From assembly GCA_005473895.2 (NCBI GenBank), contig SRJI02000037.1, positions 1 through 47,797 on the forward strand: 47,797 bases of DNA, written 5' to 3'. The stretch's first letter is position 1, and each line of letters begins with the position of its first letter. Shown here piece by piece: positions 27,010-35,151 of this stretch. Source of the stretch: Carideicomes alvinocaridis. Lineage in GTDB: Bacteria > Pseudomonadota > Alphaproteobacteria > Rhodobacterales > Rhodobacteraceae. Under the pieces are notes generated by a model. The model saw only the letters and a list, made by a program, of their open reading frames with translations. It was not told the origin of the DNA and searched no databases. The position numbers and the translations under genes are program-made.

Positions 27010-27471
27010 TCAGAATATCCAGTCGAGCGTCGTGGGAATCGGCACCCCGGCGGCCTCGACGAAAATCAGGTTGATGCAGATGGCAAGCGCCGCGGCGATG
27101 ATCAGCGCCGAGAGCAACGTCAGGTCCGAGGCGAGGACGAACAGCCCCAGCGTGAAGAGAAAGGCGCTCGCCTCGATGCCGAGGATCGGGATCGCGAGGA
27201 TAAAGAGCACCAGCCCCGCGAGGAAGGCGGCTGTCCGGACGGCGCGGATCTCTCCAGGCGCCGCGGCCTCGTTCCCCGGCCGTCCGTTGAAGACGAGGAT
27301 CAGCAGGCCGCTGACCAGGATCACCCAGGACAGGTAGCTGGGAAAATCGGAGGGCGCGAGGGAATTGGGCTGGGTATAGCCCGGCTCCGGCACGGCGAAG
27401 GGGATGATGTACACCAGCAGGACGATGCCTGCGAGCGTCACGAGCGCTCCGGGAAGCAGACGCTGGACCAT
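27010..27471 (-). CDS. tctB: Tripartite tricarboxylate transporter small permease TctB
   Basis: This 153-residue protein has four predicted membrane helices (about 5-27, 43-60, 78-98 and 105-145), typical in size and layout of TctB. The sequence contains LAPSDFPSYLSWVILVSGLL after the first helix, a common family pattern. It partners TctA in the membrane. It lies between tctC and tctA and is separated from tctC by a strong hairpin. Confidence 0.8.
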   Translation of the reverse strand: MVQRLLPGALVTLAGIVLLVYIIPFAVPEPGYTQPNSLAPSDFPSYLSWVILVSGLLILVFNGRPGNEAAAPGEIRAVRTAAFLAGLVLFILAIPILGIEASAFLFTLGLFVLASDLTLLSALIIAAALAICINLIFVEAAGVPIPTTLDWIF

Positions 27472-27494
27472 GGGGGGCTCCGTTGATGGAGGAT

Positions 27495-27521
27495 TCCGCC
27501 GGGCAGGCTCTGCCCGGCGGA
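27495..27521 (-). promoter_or_regulatory. Strong hairpin between tctC and tctB
   Basis: A perfect 12-bp stem (27495-27506 with 27510-27521, arms TCCGCCGGGCAG and CTGCCCGGCGGA) has a 3-nt loop. It lies just after the tctC stop in a 60-bp gap. There is no T-run on the minus strand. It should stabilise the tctC transcript and lower permease expression. Confidence 0.7.
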
Positions 27522-27531
27522 CAGGTTCGGC

Positions 27532-28521
27532 TTACTGGCTCAGGCCGAGCGGCTCGAGGATCTCGCCGTAGGTCTGGTAGTTCTCGGCGATCTGATCACC
27601 GAAGGCCCCGGCATCGAGGTAGGTGCCGTAAAGGCCCAGCGATTCCAGCCGTTTCTGGACGTCGGGGCGTTGCAGCGCCTCCTCGACCGCAGCGCTCATG
27701 GCGTCCACGGCCTCCTGCGGGGTGCCGGCCGGCGCGATCACGCCCCACCAGGACGCCAGGGTGCCGAAGCCGTCAAAGCCTTCTTCCTTGGCGGTCGGCG
27801 TGTCGGGCAGGCCGTCCCACCGCTGGTCGTTCAGCATGACGATCGGCTTGACCGCCCCCGATTGTGCCTGGCGCAGCATCACCGCGTCGAACTGGCCGTC
27901 GACGTGGCCGCCCATGACGTTGTTCATCGCCTCGTTCGAACCCTTGAAGGGGACGTGCTGCACCTCGATGTCGGCCTCCTTGGCAAAGACCTCCACCACC
28001 AGGTGGGTGATGCCCCCCACGCCGGCCGAGCCCAGCGTCAGCTGGCCGGGATTCTCCTTGGCGTAGTCGATGACGCCCTGCAGCGTGTCGGCCGGGAAAT
28101 CGGGGCGCATGGCGAGCGCGAAGTAGCCCTCGGCCACCTTGGCGACCGCCTGGATATCCTCGATCGGGTCATAGTTGAGCTGGCGCATATGCGGGGCGAT
28201 GGCCAGCGTCGCGGTCGGGACCACGCCGAAGGTGGCGCCGTCCGGCTTGGAATTGGCCAGCCGGGTCACGCCGATCACGCCGCCCCCGCCGCCGATATTC
28301 TCGACCGTGATGTTGGTATCGAGGATCTCTTCCAGCGCCGGGGTGATCGCCCGGGTCACGTTGTCCGAGCTGCCGCCGGGGCCGTAGGGCACGATGACCC
28401 GGAGGTTGCCCTCGGGCCAGTTGGCGCGGGCCTCTCCCACGGCGCCGAAACCGGCCACGAGCACGGCCGAGGCCGCGAATAGCGCCCGGCGGGTCCATTG
28501 GGTCTTGGTGAAAATCGTCAT
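27532..28521 (-). CDS. tctC: Tripartite tricarboxylate transporter substrate-binding protein TctC
   Basis: This 329-residue periplasmic binding protein has a twin-arginine-like signal region (TQWTRRALFAASAVLVAG, cleavage around residue 33). The mature protein starts near NWPEGNLRVIVPYGPGGSSD, the hallmark of Bug/TctC proteins, with ENIGGGGGVIGVTRLANSKPDG and LTLGSAGVGGITHLVVEVFA following. The start ATG at 28521 follows GGGAGGAGAAAGA. It lies between the molybdoenzyme gene (44 bp upstream) and tctBA. The ligand is probably a carboxylate, here inferred to be a sulfur-containing one. Confidence 0.92.
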   Translation of the reverse strand: MTIFTKTQWTRRALFAASAVLVAGFGAVGEARANWPEGNLRVIVPYGPGGSSDNVTRAITPALEEILDTNITVENIGGGGGVIGVTRLANSKPDGATFGVVPTATLAIAPHMRQLNYDPIEDIQAVAKVAEGYFALAMRPDFPADTLQGVIDYAKENPGQLTLGSAGVGGITHLVVEVFAKEADIEVQHVPFKGSNEAMNNVMGGHVDGQFDAVMLRQAQSGAVKPIVMLNDQRWDGLPDTPTAKEEGFDGFGTLASWWGVIAPAGTPQEAVDAMSAAVEEALQRPDVQKRLESLGLYGTYLDAGAFGDQIAENYQTYGEILEPLGLSQ

Positions 28522-28565
28522 TCTTTCTCCTCCCTGAAATCGAATGTCGGTCTGTCGGCCGCGGC

Positions 28566-30866
28566 TCAGTTTTCTTCCTCGCCCTCGATCCGCGGCAGAT
28601 CGAAGGCGGTGTCGCAGGGCGGCACGTTGAGCGGCCCGGTGATCCGCACGAGGCAGGTCTGCGCCACGCTCCCCTGGGCGAGCGAGGACGTCCCCCGGTC
28701 GAGCGTCAGCACGTTGGGATTGCCGTGGCGGTCGCGCCCCGTCTCGTCGGGGTCGTACCAGGCGCCCGTGGACAGCCGCGCGACCCCCGGCATGAGCCGG
28801 TCGTTCAGATGCACCGCGGCCAGGCAGGCGCCGCGATCGTTGGTCAGCTCCACCACGTCGCCCTCGGCCAGGCCGCGCGCGGCGGCGTCGGCGGGGTTCA
28901 CGTGGACCTGCTCGCGGCCCTCGTGCTTGTTGGCGCGGCTGTGGGCCCCGGCGTCGAGCTGGCTGTGCAGCTTGCGCTCGGGCTGGTCCGACAGCAGGTG
29001 CAGCCAGCCCTCGCTTGCCTTGCCGGGGCTGCCCAGCCATTCCTCGGGCTCCAACCAGACGGGATGGCCCGGGCAATCCTCCAGCCCGAAGCCATGGATC
29101 GTCTCGCTGAAGATCTCGATCCGGCCCGAGGGCGTCGACAGAGGCTTGCGCTCCGGATCGGCGCGGAACTCCTCGAGCATGACGACCGGGGCCTTCTCGG
29201 CCACGAAGTCGATCAGCCCGATCTCGCGGAACTCGTCATAGGGCGGAATCTCGATCCCGCGCTTGGCCAGCACGCCGCGATTGCCCTCGTAGAGCTTGCG
29301 CAGCCATGCGGCGCTGTCCATGCCCTCGGTGAACGTCTCCTCGCAGTCCAGCCGGCGCGACAGCTCGGTGAAGATGTCGTAGTCGTCCCGCGCCTCGGCC
29401 AGCGGGGGCACGATCTGCTGCATGGCGACCAGATGCCCCTCGCGGGTGGAAAAGCCGATATCGTCCCGCTCCGGCGGGATGGTGGCGGGAAAGACGATGT
29501 CGGCATGTTTCGCGGTGGGCGTCCAGTATTGTTCGTTGACGATCACCGTCTCGGGCTTCTGCCACGCCTTCTCCAGCCGGTTCAGATCCTGGTGGTGGTG
29601 CCACGGGTTGCCCCCCGCCCAGTAGATCAGGCGAATGTCGGCATAGGTCCGGTCCTCGCCGTTGTAGCGGTAGGTACCGCCCGGATTCAGCAGCATGTCC
29701 GCGATCCGCGCCACCGGGATGTAATCGGTGACCGCGTTCTTTCCCTGCGGCAGGGTCGGCCCGGGCAGAAGCCCCTCGTTGCTGCCCAGCGTGTTGGCCG
29801 CGCCGTAGCCGAAGCCGAAGCCGCCGCCCGGCAGCCCGATCTGCCCCAGCATGGAGGCCAGCGCCACCAGCGCCCAGAGCGGCTGTTCCCCGTGCGAGGC
29901 GCGTTGCAGCGACCACGACATGTTGAGCATGGTGCGCTGCGCCGCCGCGTCGCGGGCCAGCTGCGCGATGGTCCCGGCGGGCACGGCAGAGATCACCTCG
30001 GCCCAGTCCGGCGTCTTGGGCGTGCCGTCCGCCTCGCCCCGGACATAGGCCGCGAACCGGTCGAAGCCGGTGGCATAGCGGTCGAGGAAGGCGCGGTCCT
30101 CCAGCCCCTCGTCCAGCAGAACCCAGGCCATGGCAAGGATCACCGCCGTGTCGGTGTTGGGCCGCGAGGGCACCCATTCCGCCGCGTCGTTTTCCAGGTT
30201 GTCGCCCACCGGCCCGATATTGACCATGCGGATCCCGGCCTCGCGCATCGCCTCCATCCCCGGGCGCAGGTGGTGGCGCAGGATGCCACCCGCCGAGATC
30301 TGCGCGTTCTTCCACGGCACCCCGCCGAAGCAGAGCAGGAATTGCGTGTGGTCCCGCATCACGTCCCACGAGGTGTGGTTGGCCATGATGTAGGGCATGG
30401 GCGCCACGATATGCGGCAGCAGCACGCGCGCCGCGCCCAGCGAATAGGAATTCTCGTGCCGCACGTAGCCGCCCGCGGCGTTGAGAAAGCGGTGGACCTG
30501 GCTTTGCGCGTGGTGGAAGCGGCCGGCGCTCGACCAGCCGTAGGACCCGCCGAAGATCGACCCGTTGCCGTGGGTCTTGCGCACCCGGTCGATCTCGGCC
30601 GCGGCGAGGTCCAGCGCACGCTCCCAGCTCACCTCGACGAAGGGCTCGTGGCCGCGCTTTTCGAGTGCCGCGCCCGGCCCCTGCTCCAGCCAGCTCTTGC
30701 GCACGGCGGGGCGGCGCACCCGGACCTTCTGCACCCCGTCCTCCAGCTGGTCGAGCCCGATGGGGTTCGGGTCCGCGTCGCCGGGATGCACCCGCAGGGT
30801 CACGCGGCCGTCGTCGTCGCGCTCTGCCAGGCGGATGCCCCAATGGGCCGAGGTGTAATAGGTCAT
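28566..30866 (-). CDS. Molybdopterin oxidoreductase, DMSO/TMAO/biotin-sulfoxide reductase type
   Basis: This 766-residue single-subunit molybdoenzyme of the DMSO-reductase superfamily, BisC/TorA branch, begins YTSAHWGIR. It has GGSYGWSSAGRFHHAQSQ near 105-122 with the likely molybdenum-ligand serine, the NIGPVGDN loop and YWAGGNPWHHHQDLNRL near 415-430. The C-terminal pterin-binding domain contains SDQPERKLHSQLDAG and NVLTLDRGTSSLAQGSVAQT. No iron-sulfur cysteine motif and no Tat signal are seen, so it should be cytoplasmic like BisC. The family reduces S- or N-oxides. Ten bases separate it from the crotonase gene, an order also kept in the decayed copy at 4980-7600. The substrate is unknown; a sulfoxide is the natural guess given the thiol dioxygenase in the operon. 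Confidence 0.88.
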   Translation of the reverse strand: MTYYTSAHWGIRLAERDDDGRVTLRVHPGDADPNPIGLDQLEDGVQKVRVRRPAVRKSWLEQGPGAALEKRGHEPFVEVSWERALDLAAAEIDRVRKTHGNGSIFGGSYGWSSAGRFHHAQSQVHRFLNAAGGYVRHENSYSLGAARVLLPHIVAPMPYIMANHTSWDVMRDHTQFLLCFGGVPWKNAQISAGGILRHHLRPGMEAMREAGIRMVNIGPVGDNLENDAAEWVPSRPNTDTAVILAMAWVLLDEGLEDRAFLDRYATGFDRFAAYVRGEADGTPKTPDWAEVISAVPAGTIAQLARDAAAQRTMLNMSWSLQRASHGEQPLWALVALASMLGQIGLPGGGFGFGYGAANTLGSNEGLLPGPTLPQGKNAVTDYIPVARIADMLLNPGGTYRYNGEDRTYADIRLIYWAGGNPWHHHQDLNRLEKAWQKPETVIVNEQYWTPTAKHADIVFPATIPPERDDIGFSTREGHLVAMQQIVPPLAEARDDYDIFTELSRRLDCEETFTEGMDSAAWLRKLYEGNRGVLAKRGIEIPPYDEFREIGLIDFVAEKAPVVMLEEFRADPERKPLSTPSGRIEIFSETIHGFGLEDCPGHPVWLEPEEWLGSPGKASEGWLHLLSDQPERKLHSQLDAGAHSRANKHEGREQVHVNPADAAARGLAEGDVVELTNDRGACLAAVHLNDRLMPGVARLSTGAWYDPDETGRDRHGNPNVLTLDRGTSSLAQGSVAQTCLVRITGPLNVPPCDTAFDLPRIEGEEEN

Positions 30867-30876
30867 GGTCGTCGTC

Positions 30877-31614
30877 CTATCTGCCGGTGAAGTTCGGTTT
30901 GCGTTTCTCGCGGTAGGCCGCGAGGCCCTCCTGCAGATCCGCGCTGTCGCGCACCGCGCCGAGCGTCGCCTGGGTCAGCGCCATCTGTTCCGCCGGGGAT
31001 TTCGGCAGCATGTGGTCGTTGACCATCGACTTCAACGTCTCCAGCACCATCGGCGCCATGCCCGCCATCTCCTCGGCCATGCCCATGGCGACCTCGAGGT
31101 GCTTGCCGTCGGGCGCCACCTCGTTGACCAGCCCCATCTCGTAGGCCCGCTGGCCCGAGGCCACGCGGCCCAGCAGCATCAGTTCCATCGCCATCTTGTG
31201 CGGGATGCGCGCGGCCAGCGCCGCGATGATGCCGCCGGTCAGACCCAGCTTGCCTTCGGGGTAGGAGAACCTGGCCCGCTCCGTCGCCACGCAGAGATCG
31301 GCGGTGGCCGCCATCACCAGCCCGCCGCCCACGCACCAGCCGTCGACCGCGCAGATGATCGGCTTCTGCGTCACGATGCCCACCGTGGGCACGCAGCGCC
31401 AGAGCTCGGGCAGGTCGTTCACGTCGGCGCCCGAGGTGAAGGCCCTGTCGCCCGCGCCGGTCAGCACCGCGACCCGCTGGTCCGAGGCGTCGAATTCGGC
31501 AAAGCCGCGCTGCAGATCCTCGGCCACGGCCTTGTTGATCGCGTTCAGCCTGTCGGGCCGGTTGATGGTGAAGATCGTGACCTTCCCCTCGTGGCGGATC
31601 TCCACCTCGCTCAT
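30877..31614 (-). CDS. Enoyl-CoA hydratase/isomerase family protein (crotonase)
   Basis: This crotonase has 245 residues from the ATG at 31614, which has GGGGAGG five bases upstream. In-frame starts at 31632 and 31638 would add six or eight residues. Family features are ITIFTINRPDRLNAINKA-like N-terminus, the oxyanion-hole segment AFTSGADVND near 60 and VDGWCVGGGLVMAATADL near 105. The YPEGKLGLTGG stretch keeps the second catalytic Glu, while the position of the first Glu (usually in CELA) is a valine here. That suggests isomerase, lyase or hydrolase chemistry, not classical hydration. The C-terminus RKPNFTGR matches the ruined copy at 4980-5291. It acts on an acyl-CoA made by the neighbouring CoA enzymes. 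Confidence 0.88.
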   Translation of the reverse strand: MSEVEIRHEGKVTIFTINRPDRLNAINKAVAEDLQRGFAEFDASDQRVAVLTGAGDRAFTSGADVNDLPELWRCVPTVGIVTQKPIICAVDGWCVGGGLVMAATADLCVATERARFSYPEGKLGLTGGIIAALAARIPHKMAMELMLLGRVASGQRAYEMGLVNEVAPDGKHLEVAMGMAEEMAGMAPMVLETLKSMVNDHMLPKSPAEQMALTQATLGAVRDSADLQEGLAAYREKRKPNFTGR

Positions 31615-31634
31615 GCTGTCCTCCCCGCGCATGT

Positions 31635-33761
31635 TCACTCCTCCTCCATCAGGATGCGTGCATCGACTCCGGTGCAGCCTTCGCCCGCCTTGCGGACCAG
31701 CACCGGGTTCACGTCCAGTTCGGCAAAGCGCGGCCCGAGGTCATGGGCCAGCCAGCTCACCCGGCTGACCGCCTCGGCCAGCGCGTCGATGTCGAGCGGC
31801 GCACTGCCGCGGAAGCCTTCCAGCAGCGGCGCCACGCGAAGCCCGGCGATCATCTCGCGCGCCTCGTCGGGGGTGACCGGGGCCAGCCGCACCGCCACGT
31901 CCTTCAGCAGTTCGACCATCACGCCGCCCGCGCCCAGCATCACCACCGGGCCGAAGAGCGGGTCGCGCCGGGCGCCCACGAACATCTCCAGCTCGCCCTC
32001 GACCATCTCCTGCACGAGGTAGCCGGTGATGCGGGCCTCCGGATGGCTTTGGCCCAGCCGCGCAGCCATCTCGGTGACCGCCTGCGCCACCTCCTCCGCG
32101 CTGGTCAGCCCGAGCGCCACGCCGCCCGCGTCGGACTTGTGCACGATGTCGGGCGAGACGACCTTGACCACGAAGGGCCCGGTCAGGTCCCCGGCGACCT
32201 TGCCCGCCGCCGCAGCGTCCTGCGCCACCGCGCCCCGGTTCACCGGCACGCCGTAGCCGTCGAGCAGCTGTTTCGCCGCCGCCTCGTCCAGCGCGCCGGA
32301 GGCCGCGTCGGGCGCAGCACCAGCGGGCGAGGTGCCACGCGCACCGCGCGGCGGGGCCAGCGTCAGCAGCTTGCGGTAGCCGTCGATCACGCGGATCGCC
32401 TCGTCCAACCCGTCGAAGAAGAACAGCCCGTGTTTCAGCAGCTCCGCGCGCGCCTTGTTCGCCGCCTGCCCCGGCTGCAGCACCACGAGGCAGGGCTTGC
32501 GCGTGCCGCCCTCCTCCGCCCGCGCCAGCCCCTTGGCAAGGCATTCGCACAGCAGCCGCATGTCGGGCGCCGTGGTCAGCGGGCAGAGCACCACGCCGGT
32601 TTCCGGGTCGGTCAGCAGGGCATGGACCGAATCCTCGCCCACCAGCATGGAGCCCCCGGCCTTGGCCGCGCCCATGTCGATCGGGTTCGCGCGGGCATTG
32701 TCGGGCAGGTAATGCTCTTCCAGCGCGGCCACGGTCTGCGGGGCGTAAGTCGCCAGCGGCAGGCCGAGGTCGGTCAGCCGGTCGGCGGTGATCGCCCCGC
32801 CCCCGCCCGAGGTGGTCATGAGAGCGGTCTCCATCCGCTCCGGCCGGTCGAAGCGGGTCAGCGCCGCGGCCAGCATCACCATCGCGTCGGGATCGTCCAT
32901 CAGCACCACGCCGCTCTGGGAGCAGGCGGCCTCGAAGGCCTCGTAGCTGCCGGCAAGGCTCGCCGTGTGGGAAAAGGCCGCCGCCGCGCCGAAATCGGTG
33001 CGCCCCGCCTTGACCGCCAGCACGGGCTTGCCGGCCGCGCGCGCCCGCTCGGCCACCTCCATGAAGCGGCGGCCGTCCTTCACCCCTTCGATATAGGCGC
33101 AGATCACGTCGGTCGCCGGGTCCTCCACGAGGAAGTCGAGGAAATCGCACATCTCCATGTCGGCCTGGTTGCCGATGGAGAAGCAATGCGAGAAGCCGAC
33201 GCCGCGGGTCTGCGCCCGGTCGAACAGCGTGGCCATCAGCGCGCCCGACTGGCTGACCATGCCGATCCGGCCCACCAGCAGCTCGTCGACGTAAAGCGCG
33301 GGCGAGGCACACAGCACGAGGCTGTTGGCCGGGCTGATGATGCCCAGGCAGTTGGGCCCGATGATGCGCATCCCGTGGCGGCGCGCCTCCTCGACCACTT
33401 CGGCCTCGAGCCTGGCGCCCTCCTCGCCCACGTCCGAGAACTTGGCGGTGATGATGATGACGGCCTTGGTCCCGGCCTCGGCGCATTCGGTCACCGCCGC
33501 CTTCACGTGGTCGCGGGGCACCGCCATCACCGCCATGTCCGGCGCCGAGGGCGTGTCGCCAATGCGGGCAAAGCAGGGGATGTCCGACAGCGTCTCGCGC
33601 TTGCGGTTGATCGGGTAGATCGTGCCGCCGAAGCCGTGGCGCACCAGCATGTGGAACAGCCGTCCGCCGAATTTCGTCTGGTCCTCGGACGCGCCGATCA
33701 CGGCGACGGAGCGTGGCGCCAGCATCTCTGAAACGGGTGCAGGTCGGGTCATCTTGTTCAT
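31635..33761 (-). CDS. ADP-forming acetate-CoA ligase-family acyl-CoA synthetase
   Basis: This 708-residue protein of the NDP-forming acyl-CoA synthetase type has three parts. An N-terminal CoA-binding Rossmann domain carries PRSVAVIGASEDQTKFGGRL. Succinyl-CoA-synthetase-like central domains carry RIIGPNCLGIISPANSL, GMVSQSGALMA and the FSHTASLAGS loop, where His is the phospho-acceptor. A C-terminal ATP-grasp domain (from about 500) has GPFVVKVVSPDIVHKSDAGG, VGARRDPLFGPVVMLGAGG and AELDVNPVLV. It would activate a carboxylate to its CoA thioester. A second ATG lies three codons in; the first has the better-spaced GGGAGG. It sits between two crotonase genes in the long operon. Confidence 0.9.
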   Translation of the reverse strand: MNKMTRPAPVSEMLAPRSVAVIGASEDQTKFGGRLFHMLVRHGFGGTIYPINRKRETLSDIPCFARIGDTPSAPDMAVMAVPRDHVKAAVTECAEAGTKAVIIITAKFSDVGEEGARLEAEVVEEARRHGMRIIGPNCLGIISPANSLVLCASPALYVDELLVGRIGMVSQSGALMATLFDRAQTRGVGFSHCFSIGNQADMEMCDFLDFLVEDPATDVICAYIEGVKDGRRFMEVAERARAAGKPVLAVKAGRTDFGAAAAFSHTASLAGSYEAFEAACSQSGVVLMDDPDAMVMLAAALTRFDRPERMETALMTTSGGGGAITADRLTDLGLPLATYAPQTVAALEEHYLPDNARANPIDMGAAKAGGSMLVGEDSVHALLTDPETGVVLCPLTTAPDMRLLCECLAKGLARAEEGGTRKPCLVVLQPGQAANKARAELLKHGLFFFDGLDEAIRVIDGYRKLLTLAPPRGARGTSPAGAAPDAASGALDEAAAKQLLDGYGVPVNRGAVAQDAAAAGKVAGDLTGPFVVKVVSPDIVHKSDAGGVALGLTSAEEVAQAVTEMAARLGQSHPEARITGYLVQEMVEGELEMFVGARRDPLFGPVVMLGAGGVMVELLKDVAVRLAPVTPDEAREMIAGLRVAPLLEGFRGSAPLDIDALAEAVSRVSWLAHDLGPRFAELDVNPVLVRKAGEGCTGVDARILMEEE

Positions 33762-33790
33762 CTTTCCTCCCTCGGATTTGTCCCGCGCCG

Positions 33791-34549
33791 TCAGGCGGGC
33801 GTCGCCTGTGGCGCCGGTTTCCTCAGACCGGCGCGGTAGGCCGCGATACGTTCCTTGAGCCCGGCCGGCACTGCCGAGCGCACCAGCCGCGCGAGATCGC
33901 CGTCCGATCCCGCCTCGTCGGCATCCAGCGCGTCCCGCAAGCTGCGAGCGACCGGTCCAGGCAACCGCGCCGCGCGCGCCGCCTCCCGTTCGATCCGTGC
34001 CGCCCGTTCCTCCTCCGGCAGCACCTCCTGCGCGAGGCCGAGCGCCCGCGCCTCATCGGCCTCGACGCGCCGGCCGCTGGTCAGGATCTCCTCCGCCGCG
34101 CCCGCGCCGACGCGCAGCCCCAGCCGCCGCGTCCCCAGCACGAGGCCGAAATTCACCCCCGGAAAGGCCAGGCTCGCCCCCTCCGTCAGCAGGCGGCGGC
34201 GGCAGGCCACTACGAGGTCCGCGCCCGCGCCCATGGCGCGCCCCTGCGCCACGGCCAGCGTCGGCACCGACAGGCGGAAGAGCCGGTCGAGCAGCATCTC
34301 GATCCGCACGAACCGGGCCAGCAGGTCGCCGTCGCTCAGGCTCTCAAGGTCGTCCAGGTCGAAGCCGGTGCAGAAATGCCGCCCCGCCCCGGTCAGCACC
34401 AGCAGTGGCACGTCCTCGGCCTCGGCCGCCGTCAGGGCGGCGTCCAGCTCGGCCACCAGCGCCTCGGACAGGGCATTGCCCTTCTCCGGCCGGTCGAGCC
34501 GCAGCAGCCGGTGATCGTCACCGTCGGATATGTGCAGCACGGGGCTCAC
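33791..34549 (-). CDS. Atypical crotonase-family protein lacking usual catalytic glutamates
   Basis: This crotonase of 252 residues starts at GTG, overlapping the stop of the thiol dioxygenase gene (GTGA). The fold is recognisable from LLRLDRPEKGNALSEALVAE, LVLTGAGRHFCTGFDLDDL and QGRAMGAGADLVVACRRRLL. The two hydratase glutamates are replaced: Asp in the GAGADLVVAC position and Gly in AFPGVNFGLVLG, where PEI is normal. A deletion in the GAGGTQRL loop leaves GTRRL. It probably does not hydrate enoyl-CoA and may catalyse another CoA reaction. It is arginine- and alanine-rich at the C-terminus. Translational coupling to the dioxygenase suggests they work in consecutive steps. Confidence 0.8.
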   Translation of the reverse strand: MSPVLHISDGDDHRLLRLDRPEKGNALSEALVAELDAALTAAEAEDVPLLVLTGAGRHFCTGFDLDDLESLSDGDLLARFVRIEMLLDRLFRLSVPTLAVAQGRAMGAGADLVVACRRRLLTEGASLAFPGVNFGLVLGTRRLGLRVGAGAAEEILTSGRRVEADEARALGLAQEVLPEEERAARIEREAARAARLPGPVARSLRDALDADEAGSDGDLARLVRSAVPAGLKERIAAYRAGLRKPAPQATPA

Positions 34550-35136
34550 CCCGCGCGGCCCCAGATGTTGGGGATTTCACTGTTGGAATAGCCCGAGACA
34601 AAGCTCTTCGCGCTGCCGTCGGGCTGGAACACGTGCCGCTCCACCGCCCCGATATCCGCGCCGTAAACGTGGATGGAAATGGAATCGCGCGAGGTCTCGG
34701 CGTTGCTCACCTTGTGAATGTCGCCCACCCGCGGCGAGACGGCGACCACCTCGCCCTCTGCCAGAACCTCGTCGCCGGTGGGGCGCAGGCCCGCATCCCC
34801 CGCCTCGTAGCCTTCGGAGCGTTCGGAGCCGCGCAGCATCCCCACCAGCCCCCAGACCGTGTGATCATGAACCGGCGTTTCCTGCCCGGGGCCCCAGACG
34901 AAGCTCACCACGCTGAACCGCTCCTGCGGATCGCAATAGAGCAGGTGCTGCTGATACCCCTCCGCCTTGCCCTTGGCGCAGGCGGCCGGCAGCCAGTCGT
35001 CCACCGCCACGAGATCGGCGAGCAGGGTCTTGCCCTCGCGAAGGATCAGCGCCTCGTCCCCGTCGGCCCGGGCGACCAGTTCGCTCATCCGCGACAGGAA
35101 ATCCCGCAGGCGTGCAGTATTTGCCATCTTGGTCAT
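34546..35136 (-). CDS. 3-mercaptopropionate dioxygenase-like thiol dioxygenase (cupin)
   Basis: This 196-residue cupin of the cysteine-dioxygenase superfamily has iron ligands His90 and His92 (GQETPVHDHTVWGLVGMLRG) and His141 (VGDIHKVSN). The Ser154-His156-Tyr158 triad lies in SISIHVYG. The cysteine that crosslinks to tyrosine in mammalian cysteine dioxygenase is replaced by glycine (VWGL). YQQHLLYCDP supplies glutamine where cysteine dioxygenase has arginine. This is the pattern of bacterial 3-mercaptopropionate dioxygenases, which oxidise the thiol to 3-sulfinopropionate with O2. The ATG at 35136 follows GGAGG. It lies between a CoA transferase and a crotonase gene, which fits later CoA activation and desulfination. 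Cysteine or another thiol remains possible as substrate. Confidence 0.82.
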   Translation of the reverse strand: MTKMANTARLRDFLSRMSELVARADGDEALILREGKTLLADLVAVDDWLPAACAKGKAEGYQQHLLYCDPQERFSVVSFVWGPGQETPVHDHTVWGLVGMLRGSERSEGYEAGDAGLRPTGDEVLAEGEVVAVSPRVGDIHKVSNAETSRDSISIHVYGADIGAVERHVFQPDGSAKSFVSGYSNSEIPNIWGRAG

Positions 35137-35151
35137 CGGCTTTCCTCCGGT

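Noticed and set aside
28725-30890. Plus-strand open frame of 721 codons opposite the molybdoenzyme gene
   Set aside because: It is an exact antisense shadow of a well-conserved gene with clear motifs; the translation is Arg/Val/Gly-rich and featureless.
31743-33731. Plus-strand open frame of 662 codons opposite the acyl-CoA synthetase gene
   Set aside because: It is an antisense shadow in very GC-rich DNA, with no ribosome binding site or domain.
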